64,000 nucleotides of DNA from Erythroxylum novogranatense. Taxonomy: Eukaryota > Streptophyta > Magnoliopsida > Malpighiales > Erythroxylaceae. The notes under the pieces were generated by a model. The model was given only the letters and a program-made list of their open reading frames with translations, searched no databases and was not told the origin of the DNA. Shown here in pieces: positions 24,527 to 35,022 of this stretch (within the stretch, counting starts at the first letter, position 1; each line of letters starts with the position of its first letter). The position numbers and the translations under genes were made by a program. The stretch spans positions 29,494,540-29,558,539 of the forward strand of contig CM057233.1 in assembly GCA_029891385.1 (NCBI GenBank), read 5' to 3'.

Positions 24527-26519
24527 CCTAGCCTATAACTCAATGTATACTAGTTAGAAATAACATAGGCCTAACCTATTAATCACTCATCCAATGAACA
24601 AAGGTTTTAGTTCTGGTACACAAAATTAAAAAAAAACATCATATGTATAAATCAAATCTCGTCAAAAAAAAAATCTCAGAATAGGCCAAAACAATCATGC
24701 GTGTCACCACTAGTTAGTCAAACTAGTGTGCACACCCACCGATTCCCATGTTGACTTAACTTTCATCTGTGGTAAGTTCGGACTACAGTCGATAAGAGTA
24801 TCATGACCCTAGGTGATAACCCCATTGGTGTCCAGACTCTAAGTGTGGAATCACCTGCAAATCCCGTAGAAAGGTCGATATGGGGACTCAACTTTTATGT
24901 ACCAGCATCAAGGGTACAGGGGTTGCTTAATATCTTGTGCGTAGCACATGATTGGCCAATCGTTACCTCACTAATCACAAAAATCATAAAAAATATTAAG
25001 TACAAAAAATTCAAGTAAGGCACCATGCCTTTATTTATCGGTCCGACCAATACAATAGAACCTTGCCATGGCTCTAAGCCAAAAGAGAACACAAACATGT
25101 ACCATATATGACTCTATTATTCATATGTAGATTCCAAAAAATTTATTTCATGCAATAAAAATCATCTTTTGCACTTCAAGTGCAAAGTGTTATTGAAAAA
25201 AATGTCACTTATTAAATACACAAGTATACTAGCATCCATTGAGATTCAATTCTAATATGCATTACCTAGGTTCAAAATTCACATACAAGTCATCATGCAT
25301 GTCTTGGGATGTTCTAATCCCATTTGAGATATGGTTTCCCCGACTCACCTCAAAAGAAGGTGTACACTCCCTTAACTTCAACAATCCTCAATATGAGCTC
25401 CTTGATTCATAGCTCTCGAGCCTTTATACATAAAAATATACGCTGTATTTACTACTCAAACATATGTCTCATATTTTTACACCATAACATAGTGTATAAA
25501 ACACAATATATCTTTAAGCTATAAGATTCGGTCATTAAGCTTCTCACATGGTTACTTCCCTTACTATTCACATTAGCTTTTCTTTTGCATTTTTCGAGGC
25601 ATTTAATACCTTTAATCCAATACTTACTCATTTCAAAATATAATTAAACACATTTTTATTCAAACACATTAGGCCATTACTCATTAATCTAAGCAAAAAT
25701 TCAAGTTTACTTTAAGTAATCATGAAAGTCGCTTTCCAATGCATATCATTACGAATCCTTAAATCCTAGACCAAATTCTCTTAGAAATTCTATCAAACAC
25801 CTAATGTGCATGACTTTCAAGTCATATTTTCAAGACTTTATCATAGTAATTCATGCTTTTATATTTTGTTATATAACAAACACTTCTAAACAATAAGACA
25901 TTCAATCTATTTACTTTTATTTAAGCCATATCCATCATAATTATACAACTCATTACATTAATCCATTCCTTCTCCCATCATTTCAACCAAGCCTTATCCA
26001 ATACACATCTTCTTCATTTTTTTTATCATCAATTCACATTATACGAATACAATTAACACCATAGAATTCATTTAAATCATCAATTTCAGAAGATATTCAA
26101 AAATTCACAAACTTTCACCAAAAAGAAAACATTTCGGTTTTGGCTTAAAGGAATTTCTCCATTACTCATTTCATTCATCTAAACCATATTTCAGGCATAT
26201 TCAAGCATGGAGAACATCATATCTTAACACCAAAATCAAAATCATAATGTAGAGAGAGATGAGACAAAATTTACCTAAACTTTCCTTTGGTGATATCTTA
26301 AAATCCTTTTAGAATTTCGCAAATCTAATGATAGATTTGAGTTCCTTGATCCCAAATTAACTTAAACACCTTGATTTGGGTTGGAGAATTAAAAAAATGG
26401 TAGAATTTTAGTGATAGCCAAAAATGGGTTATTCTCCTCCTCTCTTCTCCTTTCTTTTTCTTTTTCTTTTTTTAATTAAAACAAAATGTTTTAAGTCTTT
26501 AATGGTGGGGTGCATGGCC
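24527..26519 (-). mobile_element. Older LTR-like repeat J, left part; no gene
   Basis: The stretch has no coding sequence I can support. Read on the minus strand it looks like the middle and 3' part of another Gypsy-type LTR: a GA-rich tract near 26430-26490, then AT-rich spacer. It is the left flank of the complete Tekay element, and the right flank at 38869 continues it. The 24803-25524 frames have no domain. Confidence 0.45.
26515..26519. repeat. Target-site duplication TGGCC (left)
   Basis: TGGCC here and at 38869-38873 exactly flanks the element starting TGTAAC at 26520 and ending CTACA at 38868. Confidence 0.95.
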
Positions 26520-27090
26520 TGTAACATTCCGTCACCGATGGGAAGGGTATTTTGGTAATTTGGGATGGGTTAGATGTATTGAATTGAATCTCGGTATGAA
26601 CATACATCATATAGCCTCCATGATTAACGATTGGTTGCACATGCACATAGTATACATGCGTTCATGACATTTTCCGGCTTAGGTTTCAAATGGAGATTCT
26701 TTGTGTAATTTATGGGGTAATTGTGTTTGAAAAATTATTTGGAGTGCGCCATTAAGTGTTTTACATTTTTGGAGATTTATGGAAATTTTTCTGGAATTTT
26801 TCGGGGTTCTTTTCCGGACCGGAAAATTTCAACTGACTGACTGAGTGAGCCTTTTTTGTACTGAAAAGGGACTGCATAATGGCATAAGATTAGTGAATAA
26901 TTTATTGTGAGAATTGTTATAGACTTATTAGCATAAATTGGATTAAGATTAAATTAGATTAAAGATTATGATTTAAGGATGTTACTTAAGTTATTTTGTC
27001 TTTTCTCCATTTCAAAAGCCAAGTGTCCCCTTCCATTAATTGATTTTGTCCCATCTTATTATCACCCACGACCTTCCTCCTTATTATACT

Positions 27091-27097
27091 TATAAAA
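27091..27097 (+). promoter_or_regulatory. Probable TATA box, Tekay 5' LTR
   Basis: TATAAAA in an otherwise mixed context about 570 bases into the LTR. The identical site in the 3' LTR is at 35589-35595. The transcription start would be 25-35 bases further on. Confidence 0.5.
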
Positions 27098-29944
27098 TTG
27101 GTCTTTGAAAGCTTTGGAAAGCTCATTCTTCCACCTTCCATCAGAAACTTGCTTTTTCTCCTTTGGGATGTTCCTTCTTCTCCTTTGAATTTTCTTCATC
27201 CAAGAAGGGTTGCCTTGGTTCCTTGCTGTTTTTTCTCTTCACATATAAACCTAGCTAGATCCTTGAGTTGAGGATGATCTTGGTTATGCTTATGATTGCC
27301 GTGGGTGAGGTATCAAAGTAGGAAGTGTGGAGAGGTTTAAAGCTTTTGAGAGTGGAGGGCTTGAACTTGTGTAAGGTGAGTCTTGATGGTTGTTTTTATG
27401 TTTTTGGTAGTTAGAAGCAATTAAGGGAAGCACTTATGCATTTATTTCATGATGATAAAGGTAGGTTTGAATGGGTGTAAATGAATGCTTGTGTAGGGAT
27501 GAATGAATGACTATACTTTCTATTGATTTTAGCTTGGTTTTGGATTGAGTTTATAAGGTTAGATGGATGGAAAACTTAGGAAGATCATTTGTGTAGGTGC
27601 TGCCAATTTTTGTGTCATTATATAAGTGTATGTTGTGATGAATTTGTGGTTGAATTAGTGGTAGAAATGGATGCTTAGTGATGTGTTATTGATGTTAGAA
27701 GTGTTAGGAGTTAAGTTAATGTGGAAAGCTGGAAAATGAATCTTTGACCTATTGGAATATTTTGATCATAACTAATTGTGTAGGAATGAAAATGAGGTGA
27801 GGTTTGTGGCCACTTAAACTTTGGGATGTTGGCTTCAATTTAGTGTGAAATAGGTGTTGCTAAATTGTAATTTTAGAAGGTCGAAAATTTGCATGGAATA
27901 TTCCTGTTTTGGGGTCTGTGAACAGAATCCGCATTTATGACCTAATTAGTTTGATGATTTTTCTGAATTAATTGATATGAAATTTGCGAAAATGGTCTTC
28001 ATGAAAGTTGTAGCATATTGAGTTAGTTTTCCATTGCCACTGATCTTGCTATTTTTCGAGTTTTCTATTGGGAGATATGAACTGATTACTATAGACTGGT
28101 TTTATGCTTTGTGATGAAACCTAGCCTACTTGTCGATTTTGGGAGTTTTCGGATTGAAAACATTTTTGGTAATTTTTGTGAATTGAATTGGAGTTTGAAT
28201 TGTACTGAAGAGTTCTAGATGACACATTGATCTAGAAAACGATATATGGCTTATAATTTTTGGAAAACAGATGTGGGAGATATGGAATTTCAAAAACTGA
28301 ACCTACATTGTGATGTTAAGTGCTGGTTAGGTCAGAAACTTGCATAACACATTTGAAACTGTTAGAGGCTGAATTGGAGTTTGGTTATTTCAGGAAGAAT
28401 TGAAGTTTGAGGTTTTATCTTTTCAGGGATAAAAAGTTCTGAGTTTTATGTCTTGTGTACAGGGAGTTATGTTTGTTATAAGTTTACTGTTCAAATTGAA
28501 TGGTTTCAGGGACAGCAGCATTGAGGGAATTAATTGACTTGTTTAGAAATGGAGTTTGATTTTGGGTTGTTCATGAAAGTTGTAGATGACATTGTGAAAT
28601 TATTGAGTATATTTATGTGGTAATTTTTATCTGAAGAATAAGTGATTTCTTGAATTTGCAAAGTACTGTCCTGTGTTGGTAGATTTTGAGTAGGTTAGTA
28701 GCTTTGATGGGATATTTGACATCCTTAGGGTTGGAATTGATTTTTTTGGTCTGCTTGAGAATTGTAGAGCTTTTCATTACCTTTCCAACAAGCTATGGTT
28801 TGTATTTTTCCGATTTGTGTGTTAAGAATTATGGTTGTTGGAAATTCAGATTGGCAATAGGAAAGAAAGGGGAAGGAAGAGAGGTAGAATTTTAATTTGT
28901 TATTATTGTTTTTTTTGCTTGGCATTAAGTGACCTACTTGCTTCTTTTGTCAATTTCTTTTCCGTCCGACGTCCGATTGACCTGATTCTTGAGACATCGG
29001 CTTCATAGAAAATTGAATTTCGTTTTGTGAGAAATTGGGAATTTTTAGACGGGAAATTGACGTGGCCCCGGGTAATTGTCCGGTGATCACTGTTTTAATT
29101 ATTTTTTGGCCGATTGAGGTCCAAATTGGGTGCCGTCAGTGGCTATAGCTTTCTAATTTGTAGATGGAATTTTTTTATGATGGGAAAATTTTGGATTAGG
29201 GCCGGGAATGCCATGAACATGCATTATACACGTTTTAATTATTCCATGTGCATTGTTTGGTCATTCTAACTATACATTTGGTAATGTTTACCTATTTTAA
29301 TTGCTATAGAGGCTCAGTTGGACCGTAGATCCACGGACGTGGCAGAGACTTCCCGGCATTAGCTCAAAAGTTATTAGGTGAGTAACCTAGTTGGTTTCTC
29401 AATCTTGATGTGTTTAATATTACGCGTTGATGCCATGTGGAGATAATGGATGGGAATATGTGTGTTTGATTTTGATTGATTTCGGACCATGGGTGTCTGA
29501 AATATTTGGAATGAGATATTGAAGTGTTATAATTGATTTTCATGTGATTACTTGGGATTGACTTATGTGATTATGTTAAATGGGAATCGATTATGGTATA
29601 GATTTTGTTATTTGGACATTTGCATCCATGCATAATTGCATGATCAGTAATTGGCAGTTGTGACTAGAGCAGCCAACGAGAGCTTTAAGCTCAACGTAAT
29701 TGGGCCTTGAGCCCACAGTGATTCAGAGCCTATGGCTCACCATTTAATGCGCCCGTAATGGGACAGTTTTAGGCGCTCGGTCACAACAACGTAATAAATT
29801 GGAAAAGCGTCACATATGCATCTCATATGCATCTGAATTGGTTTTTTTTGACTGATATCGTAATAATCATGTGGTACTTCTGAAAGTGTTTTAGTGAAAT
29901 AACTGTGTAGCTGTGATATACTGTGTATATGTATGAATTGGGTG

Positions 29945-29983
29945 AACCATCGATGATGGTTCCTCACTGAGTTCGCAAACTCA
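29945..29983 (+). promoter_or_regulatory. Paired hairpins near the 3' end of the Tekay 5' LTR
   Basis: First hairpin: AACCATC-GAT-GATGGTT (29945-29961). Second: TGAGTT-CGCA-AACTCA (29968-29983). Both are unchanged in the 3' LTR (38445-38461 and 38468-38483) except for one base between them (CTCACTG versus CTCAATG). They lie about 400 bases before the LTR end, in the likely R/U5 part. Confidence 0.62.
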
Positions 29984-30371
29984 CCCAAAATTGCAAATTA
30001 TTTTTCAGGACCGAGAGTAGACTTATAGCTCAGGAGGGACTTTTTTCCGTGTAGATTGAGTTGGCAAGAGAAGTCATGGCACATGTGGTCGGTCATTGGC
30101 ACTTTTGAGGATGACCTAGCTAGGTTTATGTTTGACTCTCTTTTGGACTAATGTCTGAAAATAACAGTTGTGTAATTCTTCGCTTTGAGGTTATGAAATG
30201 AGAAATTTATGGTTTCAAAAATTAGAGGATTTCATAATAATGCTTTATGATTTTCGATGCCATGTGGAGTGTTAGTGTTTGTTCGTAGCGCACCCTTATC
30301 GTAGGGTGTGTATCGGAATGACCTACGGGTGTCCCGGTACATATCCTATGGTAAGGGAGTGCTACATTAGG

Positions 30372-30383
30372 TGGTATCAGAGC
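30372..30383 (+). other. Primer-binding site (initiator Met tRNA), Tekay element
   Basis: TGGTATCAGAGC, five bases after the 5' LTR end. Confidence 0.95.
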
Positions 30384-30481
30384 ATGGTTTGGCATCTGTT
30401 GGGAGTAGTATATAATTAGGCTTGAATTATTGTGAGAAATGCAGAAACTGATCAAAATTCTTGTTTTGTTATAGGTCATCT

Positions 30482-31454
30482 GTTTTAGGTGATCAGATAG
30501 ATCAACCAGCTGACCAGGGATCTGTTGGAGCTAGCAGAGAGTCCTCGGTGCCTCGATCTGAGGAGTTACCTCCTAGAGTCCCCGTGAGACGGGAGAGGAG
30601 ATATGATTTGCTACGTGGCGGTACATAGACTTTTATGGCGATGAGACCCGCCGAGGCCGAGGATGGTTGGAGAGGAGTGAGAGAGTCCTTGATCAGATGG
30701 ACTGCGAACCTGATGAGAGGTTCGATTACGCAGTATCTCTTTTGCAGGGCCCCGCTTATACATGGTGGAAGACTATTCCGGGCAGTACCACCAGGCCTTG
30801 CTTACTGACATGGGAAGACTTTCTGAGGACTTTTAGAGACAATTATATGCCCAAGGTGTATCTGGAAATGAAGATGCAGGAGTTTTTGGAGCTGAGACAG
30901 GGTATGATGACAGTGGCAGAGTACGAGGTGAGGTTTAATGAGTTGATGGGGTATGCTTCTACTGTGGTTTCCACTGAGGCAGATAGGTGCCGGAGGTTTG
31001 AGATGGGGCTGAATTTGGAGATCCGTGCCGGACTGGCCCGTTCTGATATGGGCTCTTTTATAGAGTTGAGAGCTGCTGCTGTGAGAGTGGAGCAGATTGT
31101 GAGGCAGAGACAGTCAGATATGGGTCAAGGGTCTAGAGGAAAGAGAGTTAGTGACAGCCAGGGCAGCTCTGGTAGGAGCTTTAACAGGCGCCAGAGCAGG
31201 ACCTTTAGATCTTCAGCAGGATCCAGACAGTCGGGTTTTGGAAAGAGAGGAGATTTATGCTGGTGGCGTGGCGATGGCGGGGTTTTGGGCATATTCCCCC
31301 ATTCTGTGAGCATTGTGAGAAGAGGCACTTTGGAGAATGTTGGCAGTTGACTGGAGCTTGCCTTAAATGCGGCTCTATGGATCACCAGATTCGGGATTGC
31401 CCAGCTACTTTAGGAGCTCAATCTGCGGGTAATGGCCGTGGAGTAGTACTCTGA
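30482..31454 (+). pseudogene. gag: Gypsy gag with zinc knuckle, frameshifted
   Basis: Gag builds the virus-like particle. The retrotransposon Gag domain is recognisable in 30667-31350 (residues LLQGPAYTWWKT, then LTWEDFLRTFRDNYMPK and FLELRQGMMTVAEYEVRFNEL). The conserved upstream segment is shifted: the sequence before 30665 reads in another frame and includes a stop. The serine/arginine-rich linker follows, then a second shift near 31255 leads into the CCHC knuckle CLKCGSMDHQIRDC at about 31358-31400. At least two frameshifts and a stop break the gene. Confidence 0.9.
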
Positions 31455-31845
31455 TCTGTGAGTAGAGTGGGTGGCTCGGGCGTGGATCGATCTGGAGGGT
31501 CGAGGTAGAGGCCGAGGTGAGGTGAGGATCCTTTAGGCGGGACCGAGGGTCGGGGGGCACCACCACGATCCCGGCTAGGTATATGCCATGACGAGGGGAG
31601 GCCCAGATTCCCGATGTTGTGGTGGTATGCTTCTCATTTCGATATTGAGGCATTTGCATTATGGATCTGGATCCACATTCTTTATTGCACCTCATATGGC
31701 ATATAGATTGCATGGGGATCGGGAGATGTTACGGTATGGGCTAGAGGTGAGTACACCTCTAGGTACTACTCTTGCATTGGGAGAGGTCTGCAGGGATGCT
31801 CGATCCAGATTGATCAGCGATCTTGAGGGGACCTTATAGTGTTGC
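31455..31845 (+). pseudogene. Gypsy aspartic protease remnant
   Basis: The retroviral-type protease matures the polyprotein. Only a remnant is visible: about 31660-31760 encodes HYGSGSTFFIAPHMAYRL in one frame, matching the catalytic region of plant Gypsy proteases, where D-S/P-G-S/A-T is expected. The catalytic aspartate position reads tyrosine. Surrounding sequence is frameshifted, and 31850-32130 is only a degraded linker to reverse transcriptase. Confidence 0.75.
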
Positions 31846-32133
31846 CTCGAGAGAGATCGATGTCATTCGGAGATGGATGGTGACGGCCCATGGGGCTATT
31901 ATGGACCTGCTATCTGAAGGAGGTTGTTTTGGAGTCTCTGGTCACCTAGAGCGGTGTTCGAGGAGTTAGTCGAGCGATACTAGCCGGATGATCTCTTTCC
32001 TTAGTGCCCCGAGATTGATGCGAGGGAGGTGTGAGGCATATCGGCTCATGTGGTTGATACCGAGTTGAAAGCGAGAGGCTTGGGATATTCCGTGGTTAGG
32101 AAATTTCGGATGTGTTTCTGATGAGCTACGGGT

Positions 32134-33465
32134 TTGCCGACGGATCGGGATACAGAATTTACTATTGACCTCGTTCCAGGTACCGCTCCTATATCTATAC
32201 CTCCATATAGGATGACACCTGTGGAACTGAGGGAGCTTAAGGCTCAGTTGCAGGAGTTGTTGGAGAAGGGCTTTATCAGACCTAGTGTCTCACCATGGGG
32301 AGCTCCAGTTTTGTTTGTGAAGAAAAAGGATGGGACATTGAGGTTGTGTATTGATTACAGGCAGTTGAATCGGGTGACAGTGAAGAATAAGTATCCACTG
32401 CCTAGGATTGATGATTTATTTGATCAGTTGTAGGGAGCTCAGGTATTCACCAAGTTAGATCTGCGATCTGGTTACTATCAGTTGAAGATTGCAGAGGCCG
32501 ATGTGCCTAAGAGTGCCTTCAGGAGCAGGTATGGGCATTTCGAGCTTTTAGTGATGCCGTTTGGGTTGACTAATGCCCCGGTAGCCTTCATGGCCTTGAT
32601 GAATAAGGTATTTCAGCCCTACCTGGATCAGTTTGTTATTGTATTTATTGATGACATTCTAGTGTATTCGAGGGACAGACAGGAGCATAGTGAGCACTTG
32701 AGGATTGTGTTGCAGACTATGAGGGAGAGACAGTTGTATGCCAAATTTAGTAAATGTGAATTTTGGCTGGATCAGGTGATCTTTTTGGGGCATATAGTGA
32801 CTGGAAAGGGTATTCAGGTGGATCCGAGTAAGGTAGAGGCAGTGCTGAAGTGGGAAGCTCCTAGGAATGTGTCAGAGATTCGGAGTTTCCTCGGATTAGC
32901 GGGTTATTTCTGGAGGTTTATCGAGGGGTTTTCACTGATCACAGCCCCTCTGACAAAGCTTCTGAGGAAGAATGTACCATTCAGATGGACTGAGGAGTGT
33001 CAGAAGAGCTTTGAGGAGCTCAAACATCGGTTGACTACTGCACCGGTGTTGGCTATTCCATCTGGGACTGGAGGATTTGTGGTATACAGTGATGCATCGC
33101 ATCAGGGATTGGGATGTGTTCTGATGCAGCACGGTAGAGTCATTGCTTATGCCTCGAGACAGTTGAGGTCTCACGAGGTAAATTATCCTGTTCATGATTT
33201 GGAGTTAGCTGCAGTTGTATTTGCTTTGAAGATTTGGAGACATTACCTGTATGGTGAGACTTTTCAGATCTTCACTGACCATAAGAGTTTGAGATATTTA
33301 CTGAGCCAGAGAGAGTTGAATTTGAGATAGAGGAGGTGGCTTGAGTTGTTGAAGGACTATGACTGTACTATTGAGTACCACCCTGGGAAAGCCAATGTGG
33401 TAGCAGATGCTCTGAGTAGGAAGTCACATACTAGTACAGCTCAGATTCAGGCAATGAGGTTGCCT
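32134..33465 (+). pseudogene. pol: Gypsy reverse transcriptase and RNase H, with stops
   Basis: Copies element RNA into DNA and removes the RNA strand. Reverse transcriptase motifs appear in order: [51 protein letters not shown], then after a stop [21 protein letters not shown] and the catalytic FIDDILVYS box (the two aspartates are present). RNase H follows with [17 protein letters not shown] and [10 protein letters not shown]. In-frame TAG codons at 32431-32433 and 33328-33330 stand where glutamine CAG is expected, dividing the domain into three open pieces. Aside from these stops the residues are well kept. Confidence 0.95.
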
Positions 33466-35022
33466 AATTTGATTCAGTTGAGGGCTTTGAATGTTCAGAT
33501 GAATCTGGAGCAGGATGGAGTCTTATTGGCTACTTTGAGACTGAGACCGATGCTACTGGATAGGATCAGGAGGGTTCAAGATAAGGATCCGGTTATGGTG
33601 AGGTTGATTGAGAAAGTAAAAGCTGATTCGAGTTCTGAGTTTGAGTTGAGAGATGAGACTTTATGGATGGGACAGAGGCTTTGTGTGCCTGATGTGGATG
33701 ATTTGAGACGAGAGATATTGGAGGAGGCTCATATGGCCACATATGCTATGCATCCTGGTACTACCAAGATGTATAACACTCTTAAGCAACATTTCTGGTG
33801 GCCTGGCATGAAGAAGCAGGTAGCAGAGTTTGTATCTAGATGTTTGACGTGCCAGCAGGTTAAGGCTGAGCACTAGGCTCCAGTAGGGAAGCTTCATTCG
33901 TTGCCCATTTCGGAGTGGAAATGGGAACGAATTACCATGGATTTCATTATGGGTTTGCCTAAGACGCCGAGGCAGCATGATGCTATCTAGGTCATAGTAG
34001 ACCGGTTGACTAAATTGGCCCATTTCTTGCCAGTGAGGGAGAACAATACCATGGATCAGTTGGCCCAGAAGTATGTGACGGAGATAGTGAGACTGCATGG
34101 GGTCCCAGTGTCGATAGTGTCTGACAGGGATCCCAGATTTACCTCGAGGTTACGGCGAGTTTGCGATCTGCTTATGGGTACTAGGTGAACTTGATCTGCG
34201 TTTCATCCTCAGGCAGATGGGCAGAGTGAGAGGACTATTAAGACTGTTGAGGATATGCTTCGGGCATGTGTATTGGAGTTCAGAGGAGCATGGGATCAGT
34301 ATCTAGCCCTGATTGAGTTTGCATACAACAATCATTATCACAGTAGCATCGGGATGGCACCATATGAGGCACTGTATGGACGACCGTGTAGATCGCCGTT
34401 GTATTGGGATGAAGAGGGTGTCAGGATGATTGAGGTCTGGCGATTCGAGGACACTGTGGATAAGGTGAAACTGATTCGGAGTCGCATCAAAGCTGCTCAA
34501 GACAGACAGAAGAGCTATGTGGATCAGCATAGGAGGGAGATGGAGTATAATGCTGGCGACAGAGTATTCTTACGGGTATCACCGTGGCGTGGTGTGCTGA
34601 GATTCGGCAAGAAGGGTAAGCTAAGCCCTAGGTACATTGGTCCATATGAGATTACTGAGAGAATAGGACCTTTGGCCTACAGGCTAGCTTTACCGAGTGA
34701 GATGTCTCAGTTGCATGACGTCTTCCATGTGAGTATGCTCCGCAGATATCGGTCAGATCCGACACATGTGATATCGGCTCAGGAGATTGAAATCTCTAGT
34801 AATCTGAGTTACGTAGAGGAGTCGATACAGATTGTCGGGACACAGGTGAAACAATTGAGGAATAAGAGTATTCCATTAGTGAAGGTTCTTTGGAGGAACC
34901 ACTCGACTGAGGAAGCTACCTGGGAGACCGAGGAGCATATGAGGAGGCAGTATCCTCATCTTTTCGATCAACCAGGTAAGAATTTCGGGGACGAAATTTT
35001 TATTAGGAGGGGAGAATTGTAA
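33466..35022 (+). pseudogene. pol: Gypsy integrase with C-terminal chromodomain, with stops
   Basis: Integrase inserts the DNA copy, and the chromodomain is thought to steer it to particular chromatin. The HHCC zinc finger is complete at about 33727-33866 (HMATYAMHPG, then CLTCQQVK). The core follows with [43 protein letters not shown] and AYNNHYHSSIGMAPYEALYG. The GPYEITERIGPLAYRL block and a chromodomain (VEESIQIVGTQVKQLRNK, then VLWRNHSTEEATWETEEHM) close it. Disruptions are a TAG at 33874-33876 (expected Gln), a TAG at 33988-33990 (expected Trp) and a shift near 34185. The terminal TAA is supplied by the first bases of the 3' LTR. Confidence 0.95.
35005..35016 (+). other. Polypurine tract of the Tekay element
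   Basis: AGGAGGGGAGAA ends one base before the 3' LTR start at 35018, where plus-strand DNA synthesis is primed. Confidence 0.9.

Larger units (their letters stand above)
26520..30366 (+). repeat. 5' LTR of the Tekay element (3847 bp)
   Basis: TGTAACATTCCG at the start and GGGAGTGCTACA at the end. A TATA box candidate, TATAAAA, lies at 27091-27097. Two hairpins lie at 29945-29961 and 29968-29983, followed by TTTTTCAGGACCGAGAG. Frames such as 28686-28895 recur in the 3' LTR simply because the LTRs are copies. Confidence 0.95.

Noticed and set aside
17372..24531. Target duplication for LTR F
   Set aside because: Flanks ACAGT and CCTAG do not match, so F cannot be called a simple solo LTR insertion.
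28686..28895. 69-codon frame present in both Tekay LTRs (also 37185-37394)
   Set aside because: Apparent conservation is explained by the LTRs being recent copies of each other.
30372..30383. tRNA gene suggested by TGGTATCAGAGC matches
   Set aside because: Only the 12-base primer-binding complement is present, next to LTR ends; there are no tRNA arms.
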